From positions 9,238,001-9,302,000 of the forward strand of contig CM074179.1 of assembly GCA_037179385.1 (NCBI GenBank): a stretch of DNA of 64,000 nucleotides, read 5' to 3'. The notes under the pieces are model-generated. The model was not told the origin of the DNA and made no database searches. It was given only the letters and a program-made list of their open reading frames with translations. Positions 14,301-26,800 of this stretch are shown in pieces (positions within the stretch are counted from its first letter, which is position 1; every line of letters starts with the position of its first letter). Source of the stretch: Holothuria scabra. Lineage: Eukaryota; Echinodermata; Holothuroidea; Aspidochirotida; Holothuriidae. The translations under genes were made by a program, and so were the position numbers.

Positions 14301-17300
14301 TCTGTTCTGAATCTTCCTATTGTACCAATAAACTTTTGTTTCTTTCTTTAGAGCTGTTATCGTGTACTGTGTGGTGGTGCCGATGTTGCACAAGCTCTTC
14401 TAAGGCAGAGGTTTGATCACATTACATTCACGGGATCTCAGCGTGTAGGGAAGATGATCCTTCACGCCGCAGCGGAGTATCTTACTCCAGTTACGTTAGA
14501 ACTCGGTGGCAAATGGTACGGAGTAAATTTAAATCTGAGTTTGGTTTTATTTCCACGGTTATATACACATTACATACATTAACTACACAGGTTGGTGGTG
14601 GAGTTATGACAGATACGAGGGCGTGCAGTGGTTGCACGAAGTCATCGGGGACAGAAGCAGTGGCGTAGCCAGGATTTTTTCACCAGGGGGCACTGGGGGG
14701 CACAGATCTTTTTATAGGGGAGACAAAATTTAACTCAGGGATAACTGAGTGAGGTCCAGGAAGCTCCGCGATATTTACAAAATTGGGGTTATAGAACGAA
14801 GCATTTCCCTGCCTTCACATGGCATTTGATGAGCATTAAACTGACTGCAAACTTCACCATTATTTCATTGAATTTATTCTTACAACTGGCTCGAAGTTCT
14901 CGTGGCTATGACAATGATTCGTCTTTCTTGGAGATGAGCAAACATTTCAATTACACGTTGATTAAAATCTGAATTTTCTCTTATGAACTTCTTTTCAATT
15001 GATAGCATTGCTAAAGCGTTTAACCTATCATCATTCGTACTTAGTGTACCAGCTGGGTGAAAACCTACGCGAAGACGATACAGACAGTATGTGCGGCCTA
15101 TGTGGTCCTAATCGTTTGATTTCCAATTTTTCATCAAGACTCCTCTTTGTAAATGGACAAGTTTGTAAACTTTTGACAGTATTCATGTTGCATTCATGTC
15201 TCACATTGAGAGGGTTTTGGGAGCAAGATGAGACTTAACACACGAAGAGCTCCCGAGCACGATTGAGTGCACATGTATACCCAAGCTGCAATAAGCATTT
15301 TGACCTGACTCGCCGTGATTTTGTGAGACCGCAGCATAGTTTTTTACAAAGGATACACACGTGGCTGATTAACGCGTTCTTAGTTACCAGTGTATGCATA
15401 CAGTGCCACGAAGCAAGACCAGGGAGGGCAAGTGAAAGACTGCCCGTAGTTCGAAGAAATTTGCCACTCCTCTTTCATCATTTCAGCAGATAAAATGTAA
15501 GTGCGCATGCTCACAACATGTTGAGCGGGGCAGATTGCAATGGGGTGGGGGACACCTGGGGGCACAACTTTGCTAGGGGCATGTTCTCCCTCGTGCCCCC
15601 CCCCCCTCCCCCGTGGCTACGGCACTGGACAGAAGTCTCGTCTCCATGAAACAACTCACAATTTGATTTAAAACCGACAGGACGTCCACGGTCGCCAAGC
15701 TTCAACCAAAGTCAGCCTCGATCCTTGTCATCTCGGGGAATCATTGTGGGTTGTGTGCATGGTGAAAAATTTAACTTATGCTATAGTTGTGGTTGTAATG
15801 GTAGACAAATATTTGTCAAAATTTATTTCAAAAGTGTGAAAAAAATCATTCTTTAAACCCAAAATTGTTTTTCCCCATAGCCCTGTGTACATCGATAAAT
15901 CAGCGAGTGTTGCATTGGCAGCCAAACGAATCACGTGGGCAAAGTATGTTAACTGTGGTCAGACATGCCTCGCCCCCGATTACATCATGTGCTCACCAGA
16001 GACTAGAAGTCAACTTATCAACGAACTAAAGATACATTTGAAATCTTTCTATGGAGACGAACCAAGTAAGAGTCCAGATTACGGCAGAATTGTAAACGAA
16101 AGACATTTTGAGTAAGTATTACCAGGGTCGCATCCACAGAGTATGCGTGAAATTTTAATTGCACTACCCGGACGAAATGATGTCATCTGCTGAGCAGCCC
16201 CTTTCATCTCACAACTAGGTGTGGCGTGATTTCGCATTCCCCTCGAAACGGCATAGACACGGATGACGTCATTTTGTGTTAGATGAAGTCAGCGTCGAGC
16301 ATTCTAAACCTTGTTAACATAAGGAGCTATGTGTGTTTGCTGTAGTTAGGAGGGGCGGAGAGGGGTATGAGGAAGCACACTTTTCCCACTCCCCTCTGTA
16401 TGTTTTGATTAATATTAGGGGCTGGAGAGGGATGAAATGCAAAATGATATTAGGTTTGACACATTGGCAACCATGGCAACCACACAAGATGACCAGTACG
16501 GGGATCCGTCACAGATCACTAAGGCATTTAGCAGGGATTATAAATTACTAGGAAGATGCATAAAATGAGCCCTCTAGAGACTGAGGAATATCTTCTTTCG
16601 TTCAAATTGGAATTTATCCTAAACAGTATGAACCACATACTTTTCTTATCAGTAAATTGCTAATAAAAAACAGTAAATTCCCTTTAGTCACGTTGTGATT
16701 TTCTTCCAATTTTTAGGAGGTTAACTAAGCTCATCGCCAGCCAGGAAGGAAATTTAGTCTTCGGTGGGAAATCTGTCCTTGAAGACCTGTACATCGAACC
16801 AACTGTATTTGATAACATAACTACAGATGATAATATTATGCAGGAGGAGGTAAGCCGCCCGCAAATTGAGGGCGCTATTTCGTGACGATAGCAAACGGTA
16901 TTTGATCAATACTATTAGGATAACAAATCATCTCATTGCAAGAGCATTGGCAGTTTCTTTATAGAGCGCCTGTGCGTGGAGGTAAAACCTTTGAACAAAT
17001 AAAATTTTAAAGCAAAGATCAAGAAGGTCTGCATACGAGGGACCTGTGACATGTTTTTCATTTGAGGTATTTCTTGTGGTATTCATTTAATAACCCAATA
17101 TTCACCATTTTGAAGTTCGATTTTATTGAATCAGCTATATTATGGGTTTTTAAATCACCTTTCATGCATCCTACCAGTTCGAAAATATTCGGAACAGTTG
17201 AAATCCATGTCGCACACCACCCCTTAAAAGCATTTGGACTGGGTGGGAGGCAAGCCTAGTCACTGAAAAGGGCAGCCACCCACCTAACCCATTTTTCGGA

Positions 17301-20300
17301 GGCATAATTATTCAATGTACGGCTGTTGGGTTTTGACCGAGAGATTTCAAAACATGTATGTCGTGAGCGGAAAAACACGTTGGGAAAAATGGTTGCCGCG
17401 TCTGCTATCAAAATTTTCGAACGATGTGCAACTGATTTCTTGATAAATTATATACTTCTGAAAAGATGCTACGTGTTTGCTATTGTTATGATTGACTAGT
17501 ATTTTAAGGTTATCGGGTTTGGTATGAAGAATGGAAACTTGTACTTTTAGAACTGCAAACGAGCCATCACCCTTGTGAGTGACATAGCTAGGATATCTCT
17601 ACCTCAAGGTTAGGGGCAGTATTTCCTTCAAGGGAAAAAGTGGGGAATTTGCCCTCCCCCTCCAGAAGGAGAAGACTAAACTCCCCTCCGCCTTTTCATT
17701 TCCATAAAAATTAAAAAATCCAGTATTTTGTTTTATTGAAGATAAAGAAGACACTTTGCAGCAATGTTTGAACTTACAAAATTGAATATTTTTAAGCCCC
17801 TACCTGAACCCAAATGTAACTGTGGCCAAGGGAACCATCAGTTTAGACATTGGGTTTCGCAGTAATAATCTCTCCCTTTTTGTGCTTCTGGTGGAATCCC
17901 TGGGGGCATGCGGGATTTGCGATCTCCGGTCAGGGGATGGGTTGAAGTTGTGGTAAGGTTGGAAGATTGAGTGTCTTTGTATGCAATTTGATAACACATT
18001 TGCTACATTTTGAAGTAAAATTTTGTGCTAAAACGTTTTACGCATTGTTTTAGCAAAACAAAATTGTCATTAGTCTGGGGCATGAACCAATGCCCCTGTC
18101 TATGCTGCTGCCCCCAGAAATGTAAGCCCGAAAACTGGTTACTGACATGTAATGTCAGCACTGTTTCAATCAACTAAGATATGAATGTAACTCACGTATC
18201 TTTCTTAATTCCCGCATTTCCAGATATTTGGTCCTCTTCTACCGATTTTAACCGTGAACAATGAGGATGATGCTATCCAAATTATCAATTCGAGGTAATT
18301 CTTTAATTTTCTTTGGATCGTGTAAATGTGTTTTAAATGTCGTCATACTAAAACATTTTTAGTGTGATAAATCAAATGCGTTGATGGCAATGAAATTCGT
18401 ATTGGAAGGGGCTGACCTCACGCCATAAAATCTTGTCAAAGTAGCATCAACGTAACAAGGACCTTTATCTTAAACTAACATATTTCTATCATCATTTCTG
18501 TTTTACCTCAAAATCCTATCTAATTTTTGTAAACTGGACTTAAGTAACTTTATGTAACTTGCCCAATGTAGCACAACCTCCTTTGCCCTCCATAACATTG
18601 TATACAAGTATTTTTATGTACAGCGACCAGTAAACAAGTACTTACGCACCTATACCAACCAGTAGACAGAATTGTGTAATTGGTAAATTTGGGAGTGAGG
18701 CACAATATAGGAGTTTAAGTTTGAGGATGTGACCCTCCTCGTTGGAGAAAGAAATAGAAATAAGATGACCCTCCCCGTTGGAGTAAGGAAATAGTTTTTG
18801 TAAATCTTCATATGTGACGTGATGCACTAATTGTGCTTTAAACGAATGAAAATTTATTGTGATCACCTTTTGGCCATTTTTGTTATTTTTTAATTCTGTG
18901 GGATGGATCATGGGGTGGGTGCTTCAACGCACCAATCCCTCGTTTGGCTGCTTGCCTGTTCCTACGTCCGCAGCATAAGCAGTGGATGAAAAGCAAGCCG
19001 GTGGGCCACAACTGGAAAAAGACAGTGACCCTCTCGACTTGAACCAATTGGTTGGAACTGGTAAAACTCCATTTAACCTAACCTAACCTAACTTACGACC
19101 TCTTCACCCTATTGCATGAACGTATTGTTGTGTTTTTGTTGTTGCTCAAATATGGTACCTCTTTTCAGGGAGAAGCCATTGTCGTTATACGTGTTCTCTA
19201 ACGATAAAAGGGTCCAGCAACGCTTCCTAGTCGAGACATCCAGTGGAACTTTAATGTTTAACGATTTGTTAATACATTACGCAGGTGAGCTGTTGTCTCT
19301 ACCACAGAAAGAGCTTAAGGAAAGTTTCAATCAAATTAAATTCAAAAATTAATGTATTTGATGATTTTGTATAAACTATCTATTTCAATAAGAAGGGAGA
19401 AAGAATCGGAATGCTAACAAAGCACATTGTTTCGTTTAAAACTGTTTAAAAACTATTGTCTCTCTTGTATTTTATGTTTACATCTTGCTCACTTGACTTC
19501 CGAAATTGAAAATGGTTTGTCTATCCTCTTTTGATACCACTTCAGACTTTATGTTTATGACGTCACAGGACAGAAAGTACGCGCACTGTTCTAGTTATAA
19601 CTTTAGGTGCAACTGTGAAATTGTACTACGTAATTAAACTGTAATATTACAATTAACATAGATTGCAAAGACGAAATTATTAATGTCATTGTTTCAACCT
19701 CATCTGTATAGTTTTGTCAGTTACTCATATACAAAACCAGGAAATCTATTCCGTTCACCTAATTACTTTTTCGTAAGTAGCATATTGCGAGGAGTGATGT
19801 AGTTATTAGTGACTGTAGCATAATTAAATAGTAGTAATTTTTAAACGGTGCAAGGAGCTTAGAAACAACGTCGAAGAATATTGGTCATTTGCAAAACCAT
19901 AGACGGTATTTTGAAAATCAAAAATGGTAATATGAGGAGTGCGCGTTGTAATATTATTATTGCAATAGACTTCATGCATTGACCGCTGACAGGAGCATTG
20001 GGTAGAGAAAAACAATAAAATGATCGAAAGATTCGCCGCCACCAGGCTGCAAATTAGACTTACGTACGTAAATGGTTGTCAAATCAGCCGTTTGCCTCTG
20101 TTGGTGTAACTTGCAGTGATACACGCGTTTTTTTAATTAGGGCGTACTTTTAGCTCTGTGGAATCGTATGCACAATGTCTATAAAATGTAGAGAGAGGAA
20201 CGCCAATAATCTGTCTGATTGCGATTTAGAACGAAAAGATGGAAACTCCTCCAAATTAATCATTTTTTCGCCAAAAACCGTTGGCAAGGCAAAAGCCCGA

Positions 20301-22758
20301 GTTCTGCTCCACGCGGGGGTTTCTTCCTGAAAAGCTTGAAACTTTTTTGAACAACCTCTCATCAATAACAAAATGCATTGTTGCAATTTGATCCTGTCCA
20401 CCTTAAATATTTATTAAGTAACCGAACATGTTTATCCATGTATAACAATCTTTATAATGCAACGGGGAGAATCGGTGTCATTGATAAAAAGGTAACTGAT
20501 GAAACAAACTGCCACATTTATTTGTGGTTTGCAGAAAAGTAACATTAAATATCTGAATACGGTTCACTTGGATTAAAATGTATTGCAATTTCCTTTTTCT
20601 CCCTGTCACAGTTCTCTACAGCACTAAATCGGCTTAAAATGTCATAAAATAAACGATGGATTTTTAAACTGATTAACATTCATTATTTAATTAATATTCA
20701 CACTTTTTATGCAGTTGATACGCTTCCATTTGGTGGTGTTGGTCACAGCGGAATGGGCAGTTACCACGGCATTTATTCTATTGACAATTTTTCGCACAAA
20801 AAAGCATGTGTTCTTGACCCACGTCCAAGACAATCTGACTTAACAATGGGGTAAGCTGAAATATTTGCTGTATATATGTTGCGAATATTCGTCTTTTGAG
20901 GTCAATATCGTAAATTATGTAAGAAGAAGGTTTCGAAACACTTTTTTAGCAATGATGTAAATGGTTGAGCTGAAGACGTTCGGGTTGATCAGTCTTTCGT
21001 TAAGTGATGAAATCTTTTGAAGACATAGCTCCAGTTACATAGTCAGAATTTTGTCATGGGGATGGGGGATGGGGGTTGGGGCACGATATGCGCGAAAAGA
21101 GTAAGGGGAGAGAGAAAAAACCGCTATTGTAGGTGTTTTCTGCATTTCAAGGTTGGGTAACGGGGTTGGGGTTTCAACCCCCAAAACCACCCGGTGGCTA
21201 CGCTGGTGCGTAGCTCCCCCAGAACTCCTTCGGGGTTAAATGTTTGGTTTCTCCGAATGACCCTTCCACAAAGTCAAGATGACTTTCTCGGGAATATTGG
21301 TTATTTTGTTTTTGTTTTTTTCTTCGTTTTTTGAACGGGTCTTTGGCAGAGAGTAGAAAATGTACTCTATATATTTAGAAGTTGGTTAGACAAGTTACCA
21401 CACCTTTTGAGAAACTTTGTGACGATGAAGGGGGTCCTCAAATGACCGGTTAAGTTGTTTATGTCAACCACGCTTATTACCTGAACGTCTAAAGCGCATT
21501 TAACAATAATATCATTTGACTTTTATGTTTAACCAAATTGATCTGTACTTCCAGTCTTCAGCGTCGCCGTTCTAATGATATTTTTAACAAAATGAAAGCT
21601 ACGGGACACAACGTAGCTCCGGAACCAATGGTTAGTGGTCCATTATCTCAAATTACACAGGCTTTGTGGCCTAATTACCCCTCCCTTCAAGAGCCCTAAG
21701 CAGATCCCTCGTATTCAAAGTTATGCGTCCACACGCGCACACGCACACACATTATTACAAGTATATGTACAACTCCGATTCCTGTTTAAAAATATTTTGA
21801 AATAGCTTTACCTTTTATTTAGTTCATGTGTGATATTTTAATAGCATGTGGAGCCAGTTGCCCGACATGACATCGTCTATGATATCTTGTGACTTCGAAA
21901 CCTCGAGAAGGTCAATTAGTGGGACAGCTAGTGTTTGCTCGCAACTGTTGAAAGGCTCTAGCAAGAGGTTGTTGCGAACGCTAGCTTGTGATGATGGGTT
22001 GCGAGCTACGGGCTTCTGTCACCAATTATGAGCGAACACCTTTCCAATGAGGTGACTTACGACTTCTGGAAGCCGTTGATCTCTATGTACACTCTAAAAT
22101 CAAAAGAGTGAACTTAGTCACTCTTTGATCGAGTGAAAAGTATAAATTCACTCCATAAGAGTGATAATTCACTCCAAGAGGAGTGAATTTCCCTCCATAA
22201 AGAGTGAAAATCCCTTAAAACGAGCGAAGTTTCACTTTTGATGGAGTGCCCACAGTGATCGCTCTTAAAAAAAGAGCGATCATTGCAGGCACTCGTGGAA
22301 GAGTGAATTTTCCGTCTTCCTCTAGTGAATTTCACTCTTTTTGGAGCGAACTTCACTCTTTTTGGAGGGAACTTCACTCCTCTTGGAGTGAATTATCACT
22401 CTAATGGTGTGAATTTACACTTTTCACTCGATGAAAGAGTGAATAAGTTCACTCTTCTGATTTTAGAGTGTAGGAAACCAGTGTTAGTCAACGTAAGGTA
22501 TACAAAACTTTTTCAGGGATTTACCAATCAATCACTATAGTCTCTGTCTTTTTCTTATCATTTAAGCGATATCGTAAAATTTGTTTCTTTTTCAGTATTC
22601 GATATCCACCTTATTCTCCGTCAAAACTTGCCGCTCTCACCTTCATTACCAGAAAGTTTACAAAATCCGAACTAAGAATCATTACTTTTCTGAAGCTAGC
22701 ATTGGCCGTCGCTATGCTAGCAGTGGCAGTCCGGGTGAGTAGTGTGTTTACATCATAA
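4650..22758 (+). CDS. ALDH3A2: ALDH3A2-like fatty aldehyde dehydrogenase, 12 exons, 504 aa
   Basis: NAD(P)-dependent oxidation of long-chain aldehydes at ER or other membranes is the known role of this class. Coding exons: 4650-4685, 8470-8613, 11283-11378, 12735-12873, 13463-13548, 14352-14515, 15881-16111, 16717-16849, 18224-18294, 19169-19284, 20715-20850, 22596-22758. All phases join to one frame of 1515 nt; each intron is GT-AG. Family motifs in order: WNYP with the oxyanion Asn122, KPSE (145-148), FTGS (193-196), general-base Glu217 in ELGGK, catalytic Cys251 in NCGQTC, EEIFGP, and [11 protein letters not shown]. Residues 479-496 form a hydrophobic tail anchor as in mammalian ALDH3A2 (485 aa). 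The start ATG is the only one in frame before the first donor. The exon 4 acceptor (12734) is the least certain boundary. The terminal exon ends in a consensus donor (GTGAGT, 22735) six codons before the stop, so an alternative C-terminus is possible. ALDH3B is the alternative subclass. Confidence 0.93.
5316..5376. repeat. (AAC)n microsatellite
   Basis: About 17 AAC units ending in AAAAAC, in ALDH3 intron 1, immediately before the MITE at 5377. Confidence 0.95.
5377..5545. mobile_element. Short hAT-like MITE in ALDH3 intron 1
   Basis: Begins CAGGGTTGTT and ends AGCAACCCTG as inverted termini, with an AT-rich interior of repeated AATTAAAATC/GATTTTAAT units that can fold back. Flanked on both sides by AAC-rich sequence, so the target duplication cannot be resolved. 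No ORF. Confidence 0.65.
6340..7990 (+). repeat. Unclassified interspersed repeat, copy 1
   Basis: Semi-repetitive sequence with recurring ATTCGGGCA and CCCGAAATGGTAAAAT motifs, plus several copies of a core that reads about GGCTGTCTGAGGG...TTTTCTGTACGCTCCGCGCCAAC (near 6999-7075, 7185-7260, 7331-7410, 7905-7990). The same organisation recurs at 51280-52600. No protein recognised; lies in ALDH3 intron 1. Confidence 0.5.
8643..9230 (-). mobile_element. tRNA-Glu-derived SINE, interrupted by a hAT-type element
   Basis: On the minus strand the head (about 9223 downwards) resembles tRNA-Glu: A box GGCCTAGGGTAGAGC, anticodon loop CACTCAC (CTC) and B box GGGTTCGATTCC. The body continues to the family tail (TTGAACC...GGTTGGAAA). 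The tail is split by the element at 8668-9031. Head and tail sides are flanked by related TAAGGTGAGTTAG-type sequences at 9232 and 8609. Confidence 0.8.
8668..9031. mobile_element. Nonautonomous hAT-type element nested in the SINE
   Basis: Termini CAGGGG...CCCCTG. Flanks ATTCTAGT (8660-8667) and AGTCTAGT (9032-9039) match at 7 of 8 positions, the hAT target-site length. The interior carries the GGGTCC-AGGGGC-AAAGCCCC hairpin module and a poly-G run. Removing it restores a continuous SINE tail. Confidence 0.75.
9261..9478 (-). mobile_element. tRNA-Glu-derived SINE, second tandem copy
   Basis: Same family and orientation as the copy just upstream. tRNA head read on the minus strand: TTTGGTCTAATGGTAAGAGC, anticodon loop with TTC (Glu), degraded B box. 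Flanked by TTAAGGTGAGTTAG (9232) and ATAAGGTGAGTTC (9478), which look like target duplications of the exon-2 donor region. Confidence 0.85.
9501..9540 (+). pseudogene. Relic duplicate of the 3' end of ALDH3 exon 2
   Basis: TATGTGCTGCCCTCTATA at 9501 repeats exon 2 (8582-8599) exactly. It is followed by a GACCTTCGTAAG segment and a donor-like GTGAGT, with 2 extra bases that shift the frame relative to exon 2. It lies immediately beyond the two SINE copies. Confidence 0.8.
13038..13320. repeat. Minisatellite, three units of about 90 bp, ALDH3 intron 4
   Basis: Three diverged head-to-tail units, each containing GAAAAA(C/G)GC, a CATGAATGAA-like stretch, GTTACACTTG(A/T)CG and AATGAAA. Confidence 0.75.
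14658..15627. mobile_element. Nonautonomous hAT-type element, 970 bp, ALDH3 intron 6
   Basis: Termini CAGTGGCGTAGCCA and TGGCTACGGCACTG are inverted, and an exact 8-bp target duplication GACAGAAG flanks both sides (14650-14657 and 15628-15635). No transposase ORF. G- and C-rich subterminal stretches lie near both ends. Confidence 0.9.
18920..19095 (+). mobile_element. SINE 3' half, ALDH3 intron 9
   Basis: Plus-strand copy of the SINE body and tail (GGGCCACAACTGGAAAAAG, CTTGAACCAATTGGTTGGAA) ending in an (AACCT)n tail. The tRNA head is missing. It ends about 75 bp before exon 10. Confidence 0.7.
22090..22470. mobile_element. Foldback MITE built of GAGTGAA arrays, TA target duplication
   Basis: Begins CACTCTAAAATCA and ends TGATTTTAGAGTG. 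The two halves are inverted complements along the whole 381 bp around a central GATCGCTCTT...AAGAGCGATC hairpin near 22270. Both arms are themselves degenerate arrays of a roughly 17-bp unit resembling ACTCTTTTTGGAGTGAA. TA flanks both ends (22088, 22471), as for Tc1/mariner-type insertion. Lies in the last ALDH3 intron, about 125 bp before the terminal exon. Confidence 0.85.
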
Positions 22759-23499
22759 GCCGACTAGAGTCTCATCCCCTTGTCTCATTTCAATTATGTG
22801 TCCCTATCAAATTGTCACAAATTTTAACCGACATTGGAAGAGGGATCGTGTAAGATGCAGGGCAATGTCACAATGACTATTTTATTTAATTTTTTCGGAT
22901 GAGTGTAGCTAAGATCACATTGTTTCAAAGAAAAGTTCGCCGCATTGCAGATATCATGGAATTAGTTCCTTTTATGTAGGATGTTGTAGAAAAACGGGTG
23001 GGTAAGGCGGCGATGTGGGATGGGGGAATTTTGCACGCATACGACTCTGGTAAGCGGAAGTATTCTGCTCCTATTGAAGGTCCACAATCTGTTTGTTTCC
23101 TTTGATAAATATTTCAAAGAACTTGCAGTATTTCCCCACACATTAATACAATACAGGGAGACAGATCGAATTGCACCCAACCTCCAAACAAACAAAAAAA
23201 AAACGTTGTAAATCCAAAATTGAAGGGAAATTCCAAAATTGAAGGGAAATTCCTTTCTTGGACCCCTATCAATAGACGGGTGTTCAAATCTTCGTTACTG
23301 CCAATGATATTATTTTCAAGGTTGTGTGAAGTTGACAGTATTTATACAGCTTTATGCACTGCTCCCACTATCCCCGAGGGGTAGCTATACAAAAGTCCTA
23401 ATTTAGATGACTGATAATAATGTGTACACAAAGTCTCAAATTTATAAAAGAAATATATATAAATATATAACCTTAAATAAATACCGAATAATATAATAC

Positions 23500-23850
23500 A
23501 GGTCAGGGAAAATGATTTGATACAGTTTAAAGCTCATCTTCATTGAACTGACACTGTGAGATGAGACATAAAATGTTGAACATTATTGACTGCAATTGAA
23601 TTAGTCTTTGTATTTCTTTGGTTTTCTGAAAGATTCTGCAACCTTGTGCCAATAGGTGATTGCAATGTTATTTTAACGAAGTGACTTGAATATGCAAATC
23701 CTTTCTGCGCAACATGCTATGGAACCAAACAGGAAGTTATTAGGGTCAAATAAGCATTTTAAATTTCAAAGGGTAACAAAACAGTTCTTGTGAGTTGTAC
23801 AAAAAGAGAGTACATACATATTTGAAATTCTAGACTCTAAGACTGTACAA
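23500..23850. mobile_element. Diverged copy of the TTAA element family seen at 42621
   Basis: Contains ACATAAAATGTTGAACATT, ACCTTGTGCCAATAGGTGAT and CAACATGCTATGGAACCAAA blocks, in the same order as the element at 42621-43184. The edges are eroded. Confidence 0.6.
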
Positions 23851-26800
23851 CGTTTTTTTAAAGGGTGTGGTTATAGGGCAGACTACCACGATTTTTGGTG
23901 GCGAGTGGGGGGTGAAAGTCAGTCCAAAAGTAGGAACTGCTGTTAATTCAAAAAGAGAAGTGATAACATTTCACTTCCCCTGGATGATGTAGCACCCCTT
24001 TTAATGCCTTGAATAACTTCAGACTTGTCCTGCTCATGCAACCCACTCCCGCATGGGTTCAGACCCCCAGCAGCTGATGCTAATATTTTTCTAGTCGATT
24101 TGTATTTTTGAATGAGAGGATGCTTTATTTCCATATTCGCAGGTGTTAGAACTTGACAAAATGATTCGTTAACTAATTGAATAACACGAAGCTGGAGAGG
24201 ACGACTAAAAGTAAATAAGGATGTCATGGAGACCACCTGGTTAGTGAAACACAAGAGAGCCGTCAATCGAGACAAAAGATGGGAGTTTTAGCAACATTTC
24301 ACTAATTGGCTTAATGAGCCGGTTTGGTAATTCGTTACTGAATGGAGTTGTGGGCCACAGCGTGTGGTACAGACCGAGCTTAGCACCTTTTGTCGTTCGT
24401 TCCCATGTTTTCGTGAAGTACGTGAATACAACTCTAAGCATAAATCAAAATTGTCTTTCTCCGACCGAACGAAAATAATAGTTTCAGTCTCTCTTTACGG
24501 CAGATTAAAATACCACGTTTTATACCACAAAGTCAATAAGCGACTTCGGTAATTCGTTCAGTCGTGGCTCATAGGGAGGGATCTCAAGTGTGGTTTTGTG
24601 CAGTAAAACATGCGTGATTGTCTCTTTGGTGAAAAAATTTGCATTTTAATCTGCCGTAGTAAGGTAGGACAAACACTCCTATATTCGTTCGAGTAGGCTA
24701 TACAGACACTTACACGGTGTTAGATGCACGTACTGGTGAAAACCGGGGAACCCGTACATTATGTGATGAGCTCGGTTTGTATATCCCACGAAGTGACCCA
24801 CAATTCCATGTGGCAACGAATTACCGAACTATCTTATTTAAACACAGTATACTGCACATGGAATTAAAAGAGAATGATTTCACGAAATATACAAGTACGT
24901 TTTGGAAAACGTGTTTATAGGTCCACATGTGCATAGCCCCCGAATCGATTTACCAAACTCGTTTATTGTCTGCAACGTCTTTGCCAGTCCTAGGTATTTC
25001 GTAATGAGGAGTTTGCCGCACATTTTGCCCGTGGTCTGTGTAACAAGTGCAAGGGAGCCGTAAAAGCGTGCGATATAATATGCAGATGAATGATCACTGA
25101 CTGCGTCCAGACACTCGCTTGGAATATAGCGGAGCTATTTCTAAAAAGGCTACAAGATTTTACGTCTAATTAAAATGTGTCCATTCTAATTGAATATGAA
25201 TATTATCAGAGAGGCACTGCAGGGGGAGAGACCTGGGGGGGGGGGGGGGGTGCGTTTCTCCCACTTTTTCTTCCGTTAGCATTTTGGGCCGCCTTTAATT
25301 GGTCTGTTGTTGAGTATATTGGGCCGCTTCGTTGCTTAGCGCCCCAATTCAAAATTGCGCGGAATAGGTTGTTAGATAAAATATTAGAATAGATTAGTTC
25401 CAGAGAAGAATTCAAATTTGTAACCAAATTTAATCAAATTCTAAGAGATTTCCTGTACAATTCACTTTTAAAAGGCATGTTTTAGAGTGAAGGCAAACCC
25501 TTCGATAGAAACAAAACACTTTTTTCACCATCTAGTGTAACTGCAAAAAGAATTGTCTCCATATTTTGTAGTGTGCGTAGTGTATAGCAGATAGCACAGC
25601 CACCGGTAAAGAATGTTAGCAGATAAAACCCCCATAACTGACTACTGTAGATTTATAAAGGATGTAGCAAGTCATTGTAGGTTTTCCTTTTTAAGTCAGC
25701 CCGATGAGAGGTTGCAGTTAGGATTAGGGTTTCTGTTGGTGGCGAGATTTTTCGTCACTATCTTCAAATTAAATTGATATTTTGCATGCTTTATCGCTGA
25801 AGATATTTGCACAACTCGTTATTATTCTTCAAATTCATTTACAAAGATTCGATCTAATTGTTCTTGAAAAAGTTCTATGCACTTGAATTCTACTTTTCCT
25901 AGAAATTATTATAATCAATGTATATCGTGCATGATGCCATCTTTTATTCCATGACTTATGACGTATGTACATGTATTTTACTTGCCAGTTGAAAAGTTTT
26001 TTGTCTGACAGTTGTTTCACTATCTTTTTTCTAAAAGTCCCCACGACTCTCTGGCGAAGAGCCAAGGGGCGAAAACCAAACGATTTCTCCTGGAGGAGTT
26101 CTGCTCCCGCAAGGAGCTTAACGTCCCAAATGGACAAGTACGCCCTCAAAAGGGCAAACACTGAGTGGTCCTGCTCTAGACTGGCTGAATAGAACAGAAG
26201 CCACAACCTGGATGCAGTTTAACGTCATTCCCAGGACAGTTGTTTCACTATCATACATATCGTGCGATAATTTCGGTTGTGACCTTTGCAATTTTTTTAA
26301 CCTAGCCCTCGCACTCAATTAATGTTTAAAGATTTGGGAAGATTAATGGCGCCCTCGAATGCTTTTAAAAGTAAACGTCGCTTCGTTAATGCCATCATAC
26401 ACCCGAATAAATCATTTGGTGAATTATACACTAATACTCAAAATTAAAGTGGCCTCTACAATTATTTTTGCCAGCTACAAGTTATACCTCTCATGAGAGC
26501 TGAAAAGTAATTGCAGTTCAATTTCACCCAACAATGAATTACAGACCAGACCCGGTCAAAGGTCGCCAAGCAAGCAATTTCTGATCAGGAACCACTGTTA
26601 TGTTATGATGATTGGTTGTTTGTTGCTTGCCTGTGCCTGTACGTACTATAGTCAAATTCGAACAGTCAAGTGATGGCCTGATTAAGTTGGGCATAACTGG
26701 GGTCCGTCAGCCTTAATCTTACAAATTATTTCTCTACCGGTGTCATGGATGATTGCACACTACAATAGGTTTTTGATTTCCTCAGTTTAACGAAATATTG

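Noticed and set aside
15511..15705. Small ORFs inside the 14658-15627 element as a transposase remnant
   Set aside because: No DDE, zinc-finger BED or hAT dimerisation motif; frames are short and span G/C-rich termini.
19074..19095. Telomere-like (AACCT)n seed
   Set aside because: Only about four units, at the 3' end of a SINE; best read as the SINE tail.
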